DNA of 64,000 nucleotides from Lumbricus rubellus (GCA_945859605.1 OX243828.1:24418609-24482608); one strand, 5' to 3'. Shown: positions 43,618 through 57,289, counted from the stretch's first letter. A program made the numbers and translations. The notes: generated by a model not told the origin, from the letters alone.

Positions 43618-44442
43618 GAATCTATGCAGCTAACGTCTATATATACCTTATTCACCAAATTCCTACGCCGGTCTAAAGGACTGCCTTCCACTAAACTAGG
43701 CCTACATCAATTTAACCCAAGAAAGTTAATGAGGAAGGGGAGACGCTTTTGAATTACGGCAGTTCAACATTTTTGATGCATAAGAAATCTTTAATTGTTC
43801 GTTCACTATATAGGCCTACATGTATAAAAATCGAGATAAAACTGGCAGGCTTAATTTTTGGCCTCCTTTGAGTCTCTGACCCTCAACTCCTCAAGGGGTC
43901 CATTTTTGAGCATTTTCAGGCCTATATAATAGAGGCCTAATGTTCACAGCCTATTTCTCTGATGATGACAAAATGATAAAACTGATCAAACAACAGTCTG
44001 TCTCTATTTGTTCATAATACTGCTTCTGTATTTACTCTTTCTTTTTGTTCGATTAATGTAGGCCTACCACTGTGATACTAAAAACGTGCCACTGCGTTAG
44101 CCTACTTTTCGCCATTGTTTGTGTAGCCTAAGCTTATAGCAAGGCGTTAGCCAGGATTTTGTTGTTGGGGAGAGGGGTGTTTACTGGACCGAGAACAAAC
44201 CTACAAGCAACCGAAACAACTGACTAATGTATTTGCATTGATGTAAAAACTTTTTCGTGTTTATTCTCTCAAAAACCTTGTTTTTTCGGGCTTTTTATAT
44301 AAAATTTCATCGTTTTTTCGTTTTTCTAAATTTTCACGTAACTTTAGGCCTATTTATTTATTTACCGTCTATTATTATTTTTCTTATTTTTATTTTTCCT
44401 GATATTTCTCACGTTTTTCCCCAATTCTCAAGGATTCGTTTA

Positions 44443-44515
44443 ACCGATGTCATTGAAGGCCCGGTCTTGGTCTTAAAGATCCGGTCTTGGTCTTGGTTTT
44501 TTAGCGTTGGGGCTC
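44443..44515 (+). repeat. ggtctt hexamer repeat
   Basis: ccggtcttggtcttaaagat and repeats; a second cluster is at 45868-45955, on the other side of the LINE fragment. Confidence 0.7.
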
Positions 44516-44817
44516 GATCATAAATTCGTTTCAATAAAATTTGATGCCAGTTTCATTTGGTTATCTTCGGTCAAGCGTCTCTAATAGCCTCTGCTACCCA
44601 AATGTCCAACCACGCCACCTTCTCGAGGTCCCCCCTGTTCGGAAACAAAGAGCGTGGTGGGCGACCGAGCAATCGCCGGTATATGCGATGCCCCCAGGGG
44701 CGAAGAAACCGAAGGACGGACGACAGAGGATGTCGACGCTAGGAGATGGTGTCTCGGTAAAAACACCGGGAGAAAGGCAATGGGAAACCATCTCCCTAAA
44801 GTTCCCAAGACAAAATG

Positions 44818-45275
44818 TATGACGAACTCAAATATAGAAGCAATGGTAAAAACCTTAGTGTGGAGTGTGATGCTATATGGATTGGAGACATGGACTTTGA
44901 GGATGGAAGACATCAAGAGAATAGAAGCATTTGAAATGTGGTTATGGAGACGGATAGAAAGAATCAGCTGGAGGGATCATGTAACGAATGATGAGGTATT
45001 GAGAAGAGTTGGAGAAAAGAGATCGATGATACACACAATTAGAGAAAGACAAAGAAGATGGATAGGGCACACACTCAGAGGAGACTCGATGCTAAGAACA
45101 ATCATAGAGGGGAAATTGGAGGGGAAAAGAACGAGAGGAAGACCAAGACAAAGACTGTTGGACTGGATGATGAAAGACGGTTATCAGAAGCTGAAAAAGA
45201 ACGCACAGAACAGGGAAGAATGGAGACGTCAAACATTAGAACCTGCCTGAGGGCAGAGAACAGAAAGAAGAACTG
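44818..45275 (+). mobile_element. LINE ORF2 C-terminal fragment
   Basis: It encodes MVKTLVWSVMLYGLETWTLR, RIERISWRDHVTNDEVLRR, RQRRWIGHTLRG and [18 protein letters not shown] with a stop at 45248-45250. This is the post-RT region of a non-LTR ORF2. The last 175 bp are nearly identical to 9152-9325, so the family moved recently. Confidence 0.85.
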
Positions 45276-45867
45276 ACTTCCGGTGTGTAAATCTTTCGCG
45301 GTTTTCGGCAATGGTTTTCGGTAAGTGTTCGAGCCTCGAGGTCTTGACATAAAATCTCAAAAATGTCGTTTGCTGTGGAGCCTGCAATAACGAAATTTGC
45401 TTACACAAATTTCAAGATTTTGGAGAAGTGCTAGCAACCAAGCATGCAGCGCTCTATTTGAGCAAAGTCGGCTAGACGGCTATGATGTTTAACATGGCAT
45501 GGAGCCTACTTCAAACTATGATTTAACCGCATATTTTATAGATGTTGTTTGTAAACCAGAATGCGGTTTGCAACTGATAATTAAAGCAGATAGTTACTTA
45601 CTTACTTACTTATTACGTCAGTGAAGTTCAGAAATAGGCATTAAAGTTTTGCCTAATTCTCTTTTATACCATAGGCATCTCCAGCGCAAGCACCCTACTG
45701 TGCTTCAGGAATGATGAGCATCAGCAATTTTTGGCACAGTTCTTCCCCAATCTTGGAATAGAAAGATATGGTTCTCGCAGCACCAATCAGGGACGCAAGT
45801 GCTCATCGTTCATAAAAATTGCATAGTTTCGTGTGGTATGCCATTGTCGGTTGTTGATAATGATCCA

Positions 45868-45955
45868 GTCGGTCTTGGTCTTCGAACACGCGGTCTCGGT
45901 CTTGGAACACTCGGTCTTGGTCTTGGATTTTTGGTCTTGTGCACAACACTGGACC
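45868..45955 (+). repeat. ggtcttggtcttgg repeat
   Basis: Repeats of cggtcttggtcttgga with cgaacac/ggaacac spacers. Confidence 0.75.
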
Positions 45956-46008
45956 TTGATAATGCTTTAGTTCAGTAGCTTTAAGGTTTTATTATTATGT
46001 TCCTGTTC

Positions 46009-46320
46009 TCAGCCATCCTCGATCCGAGGGTCAGCCGCATCATGTACAATGTTCCTCCAACGCTTCCTGTCCTCCGTCAATCTTATTATTTCTCCCAATT
46101 TCACTCCAATCCACTCCTTAATGTTGCCCAGCCAGTTTGTTCTTGGTCTTCCTCTTTTCCGGTCTCCTGGCATTGTGCCCTGCATGATGTTTTTCTCAAT
46201 GCATGTTCCCTCTCTGCTCATGATGTGTCCAAAATAAATCATTTTTCTTTCTTTTACTGTCTTCAGCAGATTCCTCTCCACTCCTGCCGCCTCCAGCACC
46301 CATTCATTTGTCCGTTTCGA
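46009..46320 (-). mobile_element. LINE ORF2 C-terminal fragment
   Basis: The minus strand encodes NEWVLEAAGVERNLLKTVKE, MIYFGHIMSREGTCIEK, RGRPRTNWLGNIKEWIG and RWRNIVHDAADPRIEDG, a typical non-LTR ORF2 ending of a clade different from the one at 44818. Confidence 0.85.
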
Positions 46321-46490
46321 ATCCACCTACCCGCGTAAGGACCTTGGGCAAATCCTTCACTTACAATTGCTCAGCGCTTCGGCGTGAAACTTCGATGCAG
46401 TGTCTGCTCTGCATCAAGAGCGCCGCTGAGTAGAAAGAGCTTGAAGGGGCGCTATAACAAGTGCACATACAAACAAAAACAAACAAAATG
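46316..46490 (+). repeat. 5'-truncated SINE
   Basis: It begins at the B-box (tttcgaatccacc), abutting the LINE fragment, and is complete to the tail gcgctataacaagtgcacat with (acaaac) copies. Confidence 0.8.
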
Positions 46491-46675
46491 TTAGTTATTC
46501 ATAGGAAGAGTGTTTTCTTTCAGATTATGTCTCGAGTCTTGGACAGCCAATGGAAGAATCCTTTCAAAGAAACCTAATCTACACTCGTTCAGGTTCTACT
46601 TTGTTCTTTGCTTTGAACCATGCCATAGATAAGTGAAAGAATCTTAAAATTAATTTTGTATTTCCATGCAGATTT

Positions 46676-46795
46676 AGCTGGACTATAATTTAGCGGTACT
46701 ATAATTTAGCTGGACTATAATTTATCAGTATTATAATTTAGCTGGACTACAATTTAGTTGGACTATAATTTAGTTCGACTAAATCTAGAGTTCTG
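46676..46795 (+). repeat. 17-bp tandem repeat (ttagctggactataatt)
   Basis: About seven imperfect units. Confidence 0.85.
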
Positions 46796-48659
46796 GGTTC
46801 AGATCCCTGCAAGGACGTATGTTGTCGTACGTGCTATGGTCTCGGTACAAGAGATCAAGAACGTCTTTTGGCCTGATGCATCATTAAAGTTAGAAGATGT
46901 AGTATGCATTCAGCATGATTAGGGAGGAGAAAAGCCAAATGAGGAGATTGCATCAGTGATGCTGACTGCTGAAGGAATGTTGCAAGACCTTGCATAGAAT
47001 AAGAAATTGAGCAGCACAATTATGGACAATTAGATACACGTTACATTACCTGGCTACCTATGCTTGCCTCTCTTTGCTTTCCCATGCCCTTACTTCTGTC
47101 ATCATAACACCCCCATCCCATCAGGTAGAGACACGGTTCATCTGTAAACATGTGTATCTATTTAATTTACCCAGGGTAGTCATACTTCCTCAGGAATAAA
47201 GAATCGGATTATCGAGTACTAGTAAGTGGAAACTTGGATCTAAATAGAAAAATAAGGAACTTTTTAATGTTTTTTTCTGTTTAGACAATCTGATGCAAGC
47301 AAATGCCCAGGTGTTCACTTCTGCCGGTTGGGCTTTCGGGCGTGATGGTGGATCTGCCGATTTACAGAGCACTGTCAGAGGCAGCAACCCTCCATAATTC
47401 TTCTGACAGTTGAAATGATGATGTCAGCAAACGGCGATTCTGACGGCGACTCGCCGAAGAAGTCCTGGACTAGCAGTGGTCCCGTTGGTAATGGAGTCCA
47501 AGCGATAAAGCGTGATGGGTTGTTGGGGAAGATCCACGAGACGACGGAGACCCAGCGTAACTCGATCCCATCCGCAGACGTGTCAACAGATCGAATGCAC
47601 CTGCTGCGGATGGCGTAACTTTTCGTGGAAGCGGTCGAGAGAAATCAGCAGGAGGATATCGTTTTGGAAGCGCCGATCAAACAAAGTGAGTTAGTTAGTT
47701 GATGTTTGACGACACTCTATCGAGACTGGGATGATTTGCATGACCTTTCTCCGGGCTTGGGAGTGGCGCAGGAGAATGAAATGCCTAGTAATATGTGGAG
47801 AGAGTGGATGGTTCTCCAGAGAAAAATGCTATATATACAGGAAAGTGGAGGGAATGATTTTTTTCATAGAAGAAATACTGTATTTTTTATGGTAATGAAG
47901 AAAGTAGTATGTGTTGCAATTGCATGGAAAGCATTACCATATGGAAGAACGCATTGGCTTAAAAAAAGGCACATGCATCCAGAAGATTTGTTTAACACAG
48001 GTCTGTTGAAACTCTCTCGATGAGCTGCATAGTTTTTCCCAGTTGCTTTTGGTACATTGTCATCGTTGAAATGTTAAAGTGGTTCTGAGATGTGCTGAAA
48101 AGATGTTTATTTAGGTAGTTTGAAAATTTATGTTTATAATATGAGCAAGTGATACTTTGTGTAAGTCCAATGGCAGTATGCATATTTAAAACGAAGGTCC
48201 ATCACAGCGAAGGCTCAATGAGTTGATGTTTGGATGTGTGTCATAATTATGAAGTACGATAAAATTAAATGAAAATAAATCACAGAACATTTCATTTGTT
48301 GGACGACAGCATAATATTTACACAGTGCAGAGTAAAATGTAGGCTAATATATGATGACTTGGAAATAGTGATTTCTGTTTGACTTCCTTCCCATGATTTT
48401 CCTTCAGCTAAAAAGATCTATTTAATAAATTCGACAAAAAGTACCCAAATTGGTCTAATTTCTTTGATTTGTTCTGAGGAATAATTATTCGAAATAGCTC
48501 TAATAGCTTCAGTCTGCGGCTTCTTCTGCGGTGTTCTAATAGGTCCAGTTCTGCTAATCTGTGATTTCTTGGGTGATTTCTGAATGATGGATATTTTTGA
48601 TGCTACTGAACTGTTTTTTCCAAACCAAAAAAAAAGGTTTGGTTTGGAACGGTTTTTAA

Positions 48660-48865
48660 CGGTTTGGAAAAGGAGCTGATGACGGCATGCGGTGAGGGAA
48701 AGAGAAGATGCGGAAGACCAAGGAAGAAATGGTTGGATGAGGTACAGGAAAAGTCTGGCATGAGACTGGAGGAACTAAGAGAGGCGACTAGGGAGAGGAT
48801 CAACTGGAGAGGATGCACCAGGGCTTTCGCCAGAGCTTCAGAAGCTGACGGCACCAGGTGACCAG
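48660..48865 (+). mobile_element. LINE ORF2 C-terminal fragment in an intron of copy 1
   Basis: It encodes CGRPRKKWLDEVQEKSGMRL and RINWRGCTRAFARASEA, a non-LTR ORF2 ending. Confidence 0.7.
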
Positions 48866-49724
48866 ATGGTGACTGAACTGTTAAATAGTTCGCAAATATT
48901 TGAGCATCTAGTTTATTGCGGGTAATTTAAATTAAAGAAATTCTTGCAACTGCCTCTGTTGAGTCTGCGGAGAATTTCACGTCTGCCAAACATTACGTGA
49001 TAATCATGCCGAGCAGTTATGGCAAGGAAGTGGAAGACTTGGATCAGATGAACGAGGGAAATGTTACATCCGGTAGTGTCTTTCATCCTAACTACGTACT
49101 TTTTTTGTCTCAACTCTTCTTAGAGAAGTTGACTTATGAGCAATAAAAGCTCGAATCGAATCAAGTGTAAATGTTTCGTCCTTGAATCGGAAATTAAATT
49201 GGCGACTATTGGTTTTGCAGTTTAATGTTGACCACCTCAATGTTTGGACACTGCAACTGCTTTCTTTTGTAGAGCCAGAAGAAGCCGTGGATCTTACTAA
49301 GCCATCAGTTCTGACGAAATGCGATGAGATGATGGAGCAGGAGACAGTTTCAGCTGATCATCTTGCAGATGAAGTCCAGGTGGTCATGCCGCCATCCAGC
49401 TTAGAAAGCAATGGAAAGCAAGATTCAGACGCCAAGCGAAATTACACTCAGCATCTTGGCAACATCACGCATGTATGTATGTACGCCACACACACGTGCG
49501 TATGTACTCAGGTACTCGATAAAGTGCACATGCATGCATAGTATGCATGTGTATTGTACATGCATAAATACTGGCATCCATAGTTACATACATTATACAT
49601 AATTTATGGTATATAGAATTATATTATATTTACATGCATGTGATGCATACATAAATACGGTACTTGATTTAAAGATGAGTACTTGCATGACTATGCAAGC
49701 TAATGCATACTTGTAAAGATATAC

Positions 49725-49990
49725 TTGCAGGAGCTCTGCTGCTCCACCACGCACGTCAAATGCCGCTGTTCTTTCCGCTCAGCTGCACATGCGGAACTTA
49801 TTGTTCCCCGCTCACGGACTGCAACCAGGCTGGAATGAGCTTCCTGTTATCCTTCATCAAGTACCTATTGACCTTTCTGCTTCTTTTTTTTCATCTTAAG
49901 ACTGTCTTATTTGGCCGAGGTTGGACTGGGAGCGCTCCTGAGTAGATAGCCTTGAAGGAGCGCAATATCAAATCTTTATTAAATAAATAA
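49725..49990 (+). mobile_element. LINE 3' end with SINE-like tail
   Basis: A frame with WNELPVILHQVPIDLSA, then gactgggagcgctcctgagt and ccttgaaggagcgcaatatc and an aaat tail. Same ORF end and 3' tail type as 28880-29160. Confidence 0.6.
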
Positions 49991-51161
49991 ATAGGTTCAT
50001 GCTTTCATGCATGTGTAAATTATATTATGCATTTTGAAAGTATGTATCTTTATATTCAGGCATTGCCTATCTGTATATATACTTGGACACCGCACATGCA
50101 TGCATACATACATGGGAGCAATGCTATTTCAGATTGAACGTTCTGGAATGGTGTTCGGAACTTATCAGCCATTCAAACATAATTTAGTTGATTTTATTGT
50201 TGATTGTTGACGAACGCCTTTTCGAATGTAAGATTGTATCTTGTTGTGTGTATCTTTTAGGCTCCATGAGTCTTAAGCTCTGCAACAGGGCAGAAATACC
50301 ACGTACAGTTCTGAATGTGCAGCCTTTCCGAAATCAGGTGTTGGTACTCTGCAAGAACGAGGGAAAAGGCCGCTCATTACATGCCTTCAATCAATCTGAT
50401 CTGTCACAAGCACGCTGCTGCATGAGTATTGTAAATTTTAAACCGCTTTGAATGATTATGTGTCAATTTTCAAGCTTCATTTTCATGCAAAGTAGAAAGG
50501 CTGACCAGTTTTGTGTCATGTGTTTAAATAAGCCAGGTGATTTTGATGAGGACGATGTTAATGACAATTTTCACTCCTGGCTAAATATTTCACTTGCCGA
50601 TTTCTCAATGGTTAAGTTATATCAGGGATTTTCTGCCGGTGTTATGCTCCTTTTATTTTCTGAATCCTCTGATCAATTCGTTCTGCAGACATACGACTGT
50701 AATGCTTTAGCTCAAGAGCAGTTTAAATTTGTATTGGACCCATTGGAAATGGCATCAGTATGTAATGTAATCCAGCGATCAAACGACTCTGTAGTACTTG
50801 CACTTTGTTTGCTGTCCAATGATCGCCGCGTTGATTTACGAGAGATTGATCCTGCAGGACAATTACTTAATGAACATAGATCGTGGTTGGAGGGTCTGGC
50901 TGGAGTTTCCTTAGCAGATAAATAGATAATTCTGGTAGGATTCTGATAATTTACAATGAAAATGTCTTTGAATTACTGGATGCGAACTTCTCTGTACTGA
51001 TTTCATGTACATGTAGGCCTAATAATTTCAACGGACAGTCTGCCTACATTCATGAAGTTTATTTTGATTCAAAGCACAACGAAGTCATTCGTGTTTTCGA
51101 GAACGTTGTCGAGGATGACTCCAAGAAATATTTGGACACCCTCTCCTTAAGTGAAGAGTAA

Positions 51162-51790
51162 AAAATTAAGAAGTAGGCTAATTTTGTCGTACATCCATAT
51201 TAGGTCTACTTTGAATAACTCTGCTAATGAAATTGCGGATGTAATTTAATTTAAAACGGAACATTTACTTTTTGCAAACTTTGTTGTCTTTGATGCATTA
51301 CTAATTTTTTTGGTTTTTGGTAAATATCATAGTGATATGTTTTGTTTCTGGCGTTTGTAGTAAAACAACAAAAAACTTCGTTATCACTTACTAACGTTGA
51401 GAGTGATTGCATTTGTCTATAGTTTTAGTTTTTTTCTTTTTATTTTAACCTGGTGTATCGACCAGTCGTAGATTTGTTTTTAGGATTTTCAGTTTCTTGG
51501 CTAAGTTGCGAGCTTAGAACTTCGTTGTTGCTTTAACTTTTGGTGTAGTTGAGGATAGAGATTCTTGTGTAATTATAAATAATAATGTAAATAGTGTAAA
51601 TATTGTAATTAGATGTTGCCCTTATGAACAGCAAATGTAGGCCAAAACAATGTTTTATAGTCCTTCAGATGAAACTGCTAATGAAGTATGGACATTTGTG
51701 TTTTTGCAGTATTTCAGATGAAAGTAATGCAGAATTAGGAGACAAGTGTTTTTCTATTACTGATCTGTCTTTTTCCTGTGGGATAATATA
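51162..51790. other. No gene recognised after copy 1
   Basis: AT-rich sequence, possibly former 3' UTR; short frames only. Confidence 0.4.
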
Positions 51791-52003
51791 CTTGTTTGTT
51801 TGTATGTGCACTTGTTATAGCGCCCCTTCGAGATCACTACTCAGAGGCGCTCCCGAATGCAGAGCGGACACTGCATCGGAGTTTCACGCCGAGGCGCTCA
51901 GCAATTCTGAGTGAAGGACTTGCCCAAGGTCCTTACGCGGCAAGGTGGATTCGAACCTCGAACCTTCCGGCTTCAAGGCAACGATGCCACCACTATGCAT
52001 AGC
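51791..52003 (-). repeat. tRNA-derived SINE
   Basis: Starts tttgtttgtatgtgcacttg (the tail's complement); the body and B-box region (ggttcgaatccacc on the minus strand) are well preserved. Confidence 0.85.
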
Positions 52004-52239
52004 CTACTGTGTACGAATATTGATTTTAAAAAAAGCAGGGCATTGCAAACTGTGTTCTCGTTGGCTAATAAGGGACAATTTAACATCCTACCAAGGGCTG
52101 CTACTTTCATTTGACCAGTAACTGTAATGTTGAGTAAATGTTCAAAATTTCTCACTGATCACACTGAAGCTGTGTCAGGGAGACCTGCATTGTAGCTCAA
52201 TCATGGGTGCTTTATCAAATCAAGTCTGCAATTATAGCC

Positions 52240-52500
52240 AAGCCGTTTTGGAGCTAGCCGAGAGGTCAAGAAAGACAGCCTGTATGTTGTGGGTAGAGTT
52301 GGATGGTAAAAACTTGTTTAGGCTGGCAGTTTTGTAGGCCGTTGTGGGTTATGCATTGCATCCGTTTTGGAGCTAGCCGAGAGGTCAAGAAAGACAGACA
52401 GACGGACGGGACGGATGCTGTGGGTAGAGTTGGATGGTTGGATGGTAAAAGCTTGTTTAGGCTGAGAATTTTGTAGGCCGTTGTGGATTATGGATAGGAC
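52240..52500 (+). repeat. ~130-bp tandem duplication
   Basis: gttttggagctagccgagag begins two units (about 52243 and 52368), each containing gggtagagttggatgg and ttttgtaggccgttgtgg. Confidence 0.85.
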
Positions 52501-52856
52501 TTTGAAGTGGATTATTTATGGAATTCAATTAATTTGAATGAAGCGACATGGATGGCCGGGATGGGCAACAGGTATACATGTGATTGAGTTACAAATTACT
52601 AGAGAAATTGGTTGTATATGGTTAAAAACTATAAATCACATAATTTCGATTATATCAATTAAAAATTAGGCTACTCAGGTGCCTACACCAGTGAAATAAA
52701 ACCACAGGCAGGACTCACGTTGCGTTTCCTTCTTTCTGTGTGTATCATTGTGTGAGAAAATGTCTATTTAATTTTCTTAGAGAAGCAGCAACTGTTCAAA
52801 CAAGTAATCTGACAGGCGCCGCCGTATGCAAAAACAAAGAATTTTCACATAGTTAC

Positions 52857-53072
52857 GGGGCGCGGTGCTGTAGTGCATGGTGACGTCGTTGCCTTGGAGC
52901 CGGAAGGTTCTAGGTTCGAATCCACTTCGCCGTGTAAGGACCTTGGGCAAGTCCTTCGCTCACAATTGCTCAGTGCTTCGGCGTGAAACTCCGATGCAGT
53001 GTCCGCTCTGCATTCGGGAGCGCCTCTGAGTGGAGAGAGCTTGAAGGGGCGCTATAACAAGTGCACATGGAA
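52857..53072 (+). repeat. tRNA-derived SINE
   Basis: ggggcgcggtgctgtagtgc (A-box), taggttcgaatccac (B-box), complete body and tail. Confidence 0.85.
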
Positions 53073-53414
53073 ACGATAGTCACAAAGTAATTTGATTTTG
53101 CAGAATGTAATTGAAATTACAAATGAGTCAAATGACATTAAAATTGTGTAATTGAATTACACATTACTATAAATGCAGAGCAGCAAATTACCCATTACAA
53201 CTGTGATTTAAATTATGTCATTCTTTTCAATAAATACTCAATTACATTGCTGCCATTCATCCATGTGGAGTGATTGGAGTAGAATGGTGATGCTGAGATG
53301 TCTGTGCCTTCCTTTGGATAACTAGTGAGTTTTTGATCAGTTGAAGACGCTCGTGTTAAATCAATACTGAGAAACAGAATTGCTTTTAACAGAGCCTCGA
53401 GTTTACAGTTTAAA

Positions 53415-53955
53415 GTCGACATGGTCTTTTGACAACATGAAACATTACTAATCTGAGTTAAACATTCAGCAGTGTGGAACAATTAATACAGAACAAGTAC
53501 ACTATGGAAGTATGCTAAAAATTCGCATTTCCAGAGCCGATATGCAACTCTTTATGCACATAGATGCAGAATATGTGGTCTTTTGATAACATGAGACATT
53601 ACTGACCTAGTTAAAACATTTAACACATATGCATACATGTGTGGGACAATTGATAGAGAAACAAAGTATGCTATGGAAGTATGCAAAATATTCAAATTTT
53701 AGGAGCCGATATGCAACTTTTTATGCACATAGATGCAGAATACGTGATGTTTTGACAACAAGAAACATTACTAACCTGATTTAAAACATGACACACATGT
53801 GGTACAATTGTTATAGCGACAGTATGCTATGGAAGTATGCTGAATATTCAAATTTTAAGAGCCGATACACAACTCTTTATGCACTTAGATGCAGAATATG
53901 TGATGTTTTGACAGCAGGAAACATTACTAACCTGATTTAAAACATGACAGGCAGG
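53415..53955. repeat. ~165-bp tandem array, about 3.3 units
   Basis: Each unit has a tttgacaaca.gaaacattac block, ctatggaagtatgc, attcaaattttaggagccga and actttttatgcacatagat. Satellite-like divergence between units. Confidence 0.85.
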
Positions 53956-54495
53956 TCTCTCGTTATATTGTTTGTCTTAGACTCGTGTATTTCATAGGTC
54001 TCTCATTTGATTGATCTTTTGGAATTGAAGAAGTAGCCTAGGTCTACTGCATAAATCAACAAATACGAAAGGCCTACAATGCTGTGTCGAACGATGACAA
54101 TATAAAACGACCGTTGTGTCACTTTTTTAAGTGTTGGCAAAAACTTTTTTTTGTGTGTAACTTGAAACTTTTTTTATAAGACATTAGGAAAATAGTATGG
54201 CATTTGTCGGCGTCGAATATAAGCGCAATGATAGATGACGACTATAGGTCTAGACTCTAGAAGGAAGCATTCAGACTTTTGCACACAACACATATGAACA
54301 GAGATGTCGCAGCATTGTTGCTATCTGGACACCAAGAAAGAAGTAGGCTCCAAGTCCTGATGAATAGACCTATTCGTCAGCGTCATCCTCCGGGTGATAT
54401 TTCAACATTTAAAGAACTGTGTCATTCTGATACCCGTTTGTTTTCGGCGGTTCTGACACGACCAGATCATGTTCTCCACGAGTTGCTCCCCCAGC

Positions 54496-54801
54496 CAGGG
54501 GCGGATCCAGGGTCAAATCCGGCCATGGCCCCCCCTATTGAGAAATGTGCAAAATTTTCACCAGCTTTTTTGGTGAGCAGAATGGACGTTGGTTCCCCTC
54601 CCCTAAGTTCAACGCAACGGGATAGGTGACAGAGAAGACAGAGAAAAGAAAAGTCTATAAATGTTTGTTTACATAGCCTATCGGCCAAATGACTAAAAAT
54701 TAGCTGTCAGATTTTCCTTTCCGGCCAAAGACCAAAATTTTTTGTTGAGACCCAACACCAAAATTTATTGCCCCCTTTCGAAATTTCTGTATCCGCCCCT
54801 G
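54496..54801. mobile_element. 306-bp MITE related to 29481-29690
   Basis: Starts CAGGGGCGGATCCAG and ends CTGTATCCGCCCCTG, inverted with one mismatch. No clear target duplication. Confidence 0.7.
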
Positions 54802-54899
54802 CTTCTTAGTCCTATTTAAGTAGCCTAACAATTTTAAGAAGCATACAATATGTGATTTAATTACATTAAATATTAAATTTTATATTGGGTTTATATGTC

Positions 54900-55089
54900 G
54901 ATCAGAAGCGCTCCCGACTGCAGCGTGGACGCTGAATCGGAGTTTCACACCGAAGCGCAGAACAATTGTGAGTGAAGGACTTGCCCAAGGTCCCTACACG
55001 GCGGCTTGAGGTGGATTCGAATCTGCAGCCCTCCGGCTACAAGGCAACGAACATACCCACTAGCCTACACCAAAGGTCCACCGTGCCCC
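54900..55089 (-). repeat. tRNA-derived SINE
   Basis: Body and head (minus strand B-box cagattcgaatccacctc) present; the last part of the tail is short. Confidence 0.75.
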
Positions 55090-55180
55090 TATACACTGTG
55101 GTTCTTACATCGTGACCCAGTAAATGTATCATTTGATTTTTATTTCACTTCGGGGGTGTTTAAACACACAAAAACACCCC

Positions 55181-55340
<160 letters not shown>

Positions 55341-56647
55341 TTTTTTTAATAAGATGAGCATTTGTCTCGTGTTAATGAAGATTACTTACTTACTTGCCCC
55401 GCATTCCGGGACTCGACTCACTCAAGTACGATGGGACGAATTTATAAAATGACGCAATTTTATATGAAACTCCTTTCCCGATATGTAGGCCTTTCTGCTG
55501 GGAACGCTTGGTATCGACAGTCGCGTAGACACCGTCATATAATATTATATTATACAATTTCTGGTAAGATAGATTAACTTATCGCCTACAAAACCATGCC
55601 ATTCAATAGTGAGGCATGCTATCCATCTTTGTCTCTTGCTAAAATGCTAAATTCCACTAAAGGACTTCGATTAAAAACAATTTTTAAGCGATGAATTTTG
55701 ACATGCTCTCGATAGGTCCAGATCCATTTCGTTATTTTACCCGGATAAACCAGAAGCCCTTGCGCGACCCTTGACGTCATCAATCATTCACATTTCTCCC
55801 GCTGAAAATCTTTGGTTGTGGCGCCATCTACCGGTTTCCGAATTCATTGCGGCGCCATTTTGAATGCTTTTCTGAAATTTGAAGTATGTAGAGATCAAGA
55901 TTTGTTTCTGCGAAATGTAAGATTTTTGCGTTTAATTTATTATGCCAAAAAACATGCACCTGTCTATGATCAACATTTTATGTAAATGTTAAACATTTTA
56001 TGTTTATTGTTGTCGGGATACGAATAGTTGCGACGGAGATTTTGTTAGGATTACGGACGTCACGTGTAACGTGTTAGGGTTAGTCACCGTTAGTGTCAAA
56101 CATGTTTCTGCTTCTGATTGTATGTATTAGAGATTCTTTAATAATCCAACTGCACAACAGCATTTTGGTTCACATGAAATTAAACATCGTGAAACATTCT
56201 TCATAAAAAAACGTTTTTCTCGTTAGGGTGTCCGCCCGTGGGGACAATTCGGTCATGTGGTTTGGGACGAATGAAATGGAATTGCCTGTGTTTCTTTTCT
56301 GTCAGTGTTTTAGCGTAAGGTGACATTTACATGAAATTTTTATGCTTGTTGATCATATCGGCCCTAACATAAGAAGCTTCGTCTAAACGAAATGCTTTTT
56401 GCCATCTACAATCCTAGTTCTATCAAATTTGTTTTAAACCTCTGATTTGTCATGAATGCATGATTTGTCTTTATTTGTCCCACATTGACTAGAGTCATTA
56501 CATTTATGCGTGTTTGTTGTATTTGCATTTGACTTGGTTAATTCTGGCCAGCTGTGTGCTGGTTACAAGTAACTTATTGCTAGACAATTGTTAGGGTTAG
56601 GGAATTGTTAGGGTTAAATTATAAATGGATATTTTCTTTGCTTTAAG

Positions 56648-57261
56648 GAAATGAACTGGAGGTTCGTCAGAAGTGCAGACATGCTGATTTTTTTTCAAAT
56701 GTCAACAGAATTGATGACCAGCTCAAACAACAAAAGGTGATATATTGTATGCGTTCACTACTAGCACTTTCCATTGCTGGCAATTCTGCTTTACTTAATG
56801 GTTTAGTGCTTTAATTATTTCAAATTTTATCAGTTTGAGTATGTAGTTCAAAATTCTTGCCTTGCCAGTTTGTATTTGATTAATTATTTTAGTCATATAG
56901 TTTTCAAAAATGGTCATTCATGATGCAGTGATCTTAAATTTTTTTTAAAGACTGAATTTAAACTCTCGTTTTGGTTGTCACACTATTCTCAGATTTTTTA
57001 ATAAGTTTAGACCAACATTAGTTGAGCACAACTTTAATTACAAAGTGAACAAATGCATGATCTTGTAATGAGATGTGTCATTTTGTGCGTTTTGTTTGCT
57101 GAATGCTGATAGGGGCACAAAAGCCTGTGTACAGCTCCTTATATAATTTATAAACTTGTATGTTTTGCTTTATGTTACTGTAGCCAATGCTGAGGCGTTC
57201 AAAGTCAGTTCGAAGCACGGGATTGGAAATTTGCAGAGAAAAACATTACATTGATCATTGA
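56648..57261 (+). CDS. Candidate last two exons of a small unrecognised gene
   Basis: Exon 56648-56736 (acceptor gctttaag, donor gtgata) encodes NELEVRQKCRHADFFSNVNR and IDDQLKQQK. Exon 57184-57261 (acceptor gttactgtag) continues in phase with PMLRRSKSVRSTGLEICREK and HYIDH, then TGA. A plausible non-coding first exon lies near 55850-55915, beginning with a YY1-like GGCGCCATTTTGAA and ending at gtaaga. Both frames are short, so chance is possible. Confidence 0.3.
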
Positions 57262-57289
57262 AACCTCCTTCCACTTCGAAGATGCCAGT

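Larger units (their letters stand above)
47415..51161 (+). pseudogene. Decayed three-exon gene of an unrecognised family (copy 1)
   Basis: Segments 47415-47685 (donor gtgagt), 49273-49476 (acceptor cttttgtag, donor gtatgt) and 50261-51161 (acceptor tatcttttag) join in phase. The first two encode an acidic region; the third encodes repeated beta-strand-like stretches (VLVLCKNEG, AGVMLLLFSE, SVVLALCLLSNDRRVDLREI). In-frame stops at 47616-47618, 50449-50451 and 50923-50925, plus a frameshift near 50925-50935, separate homologous parts; the frame ends KYLDTLSLSEE at 51159-51161. It is paralogous to 62669-63540. A beta-propeller fold is a guess. Sequencing error could explain some but hardly all breaks. 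Confidence 0.6.

Noticed and set aside
52857..52930. tRNA-like sequence with good A- and B-boxes as a genuine tRNA gene
   Set aside because: It is the head of a SINE, lacks a convincing cloverleaf, and continues into the SINE body.
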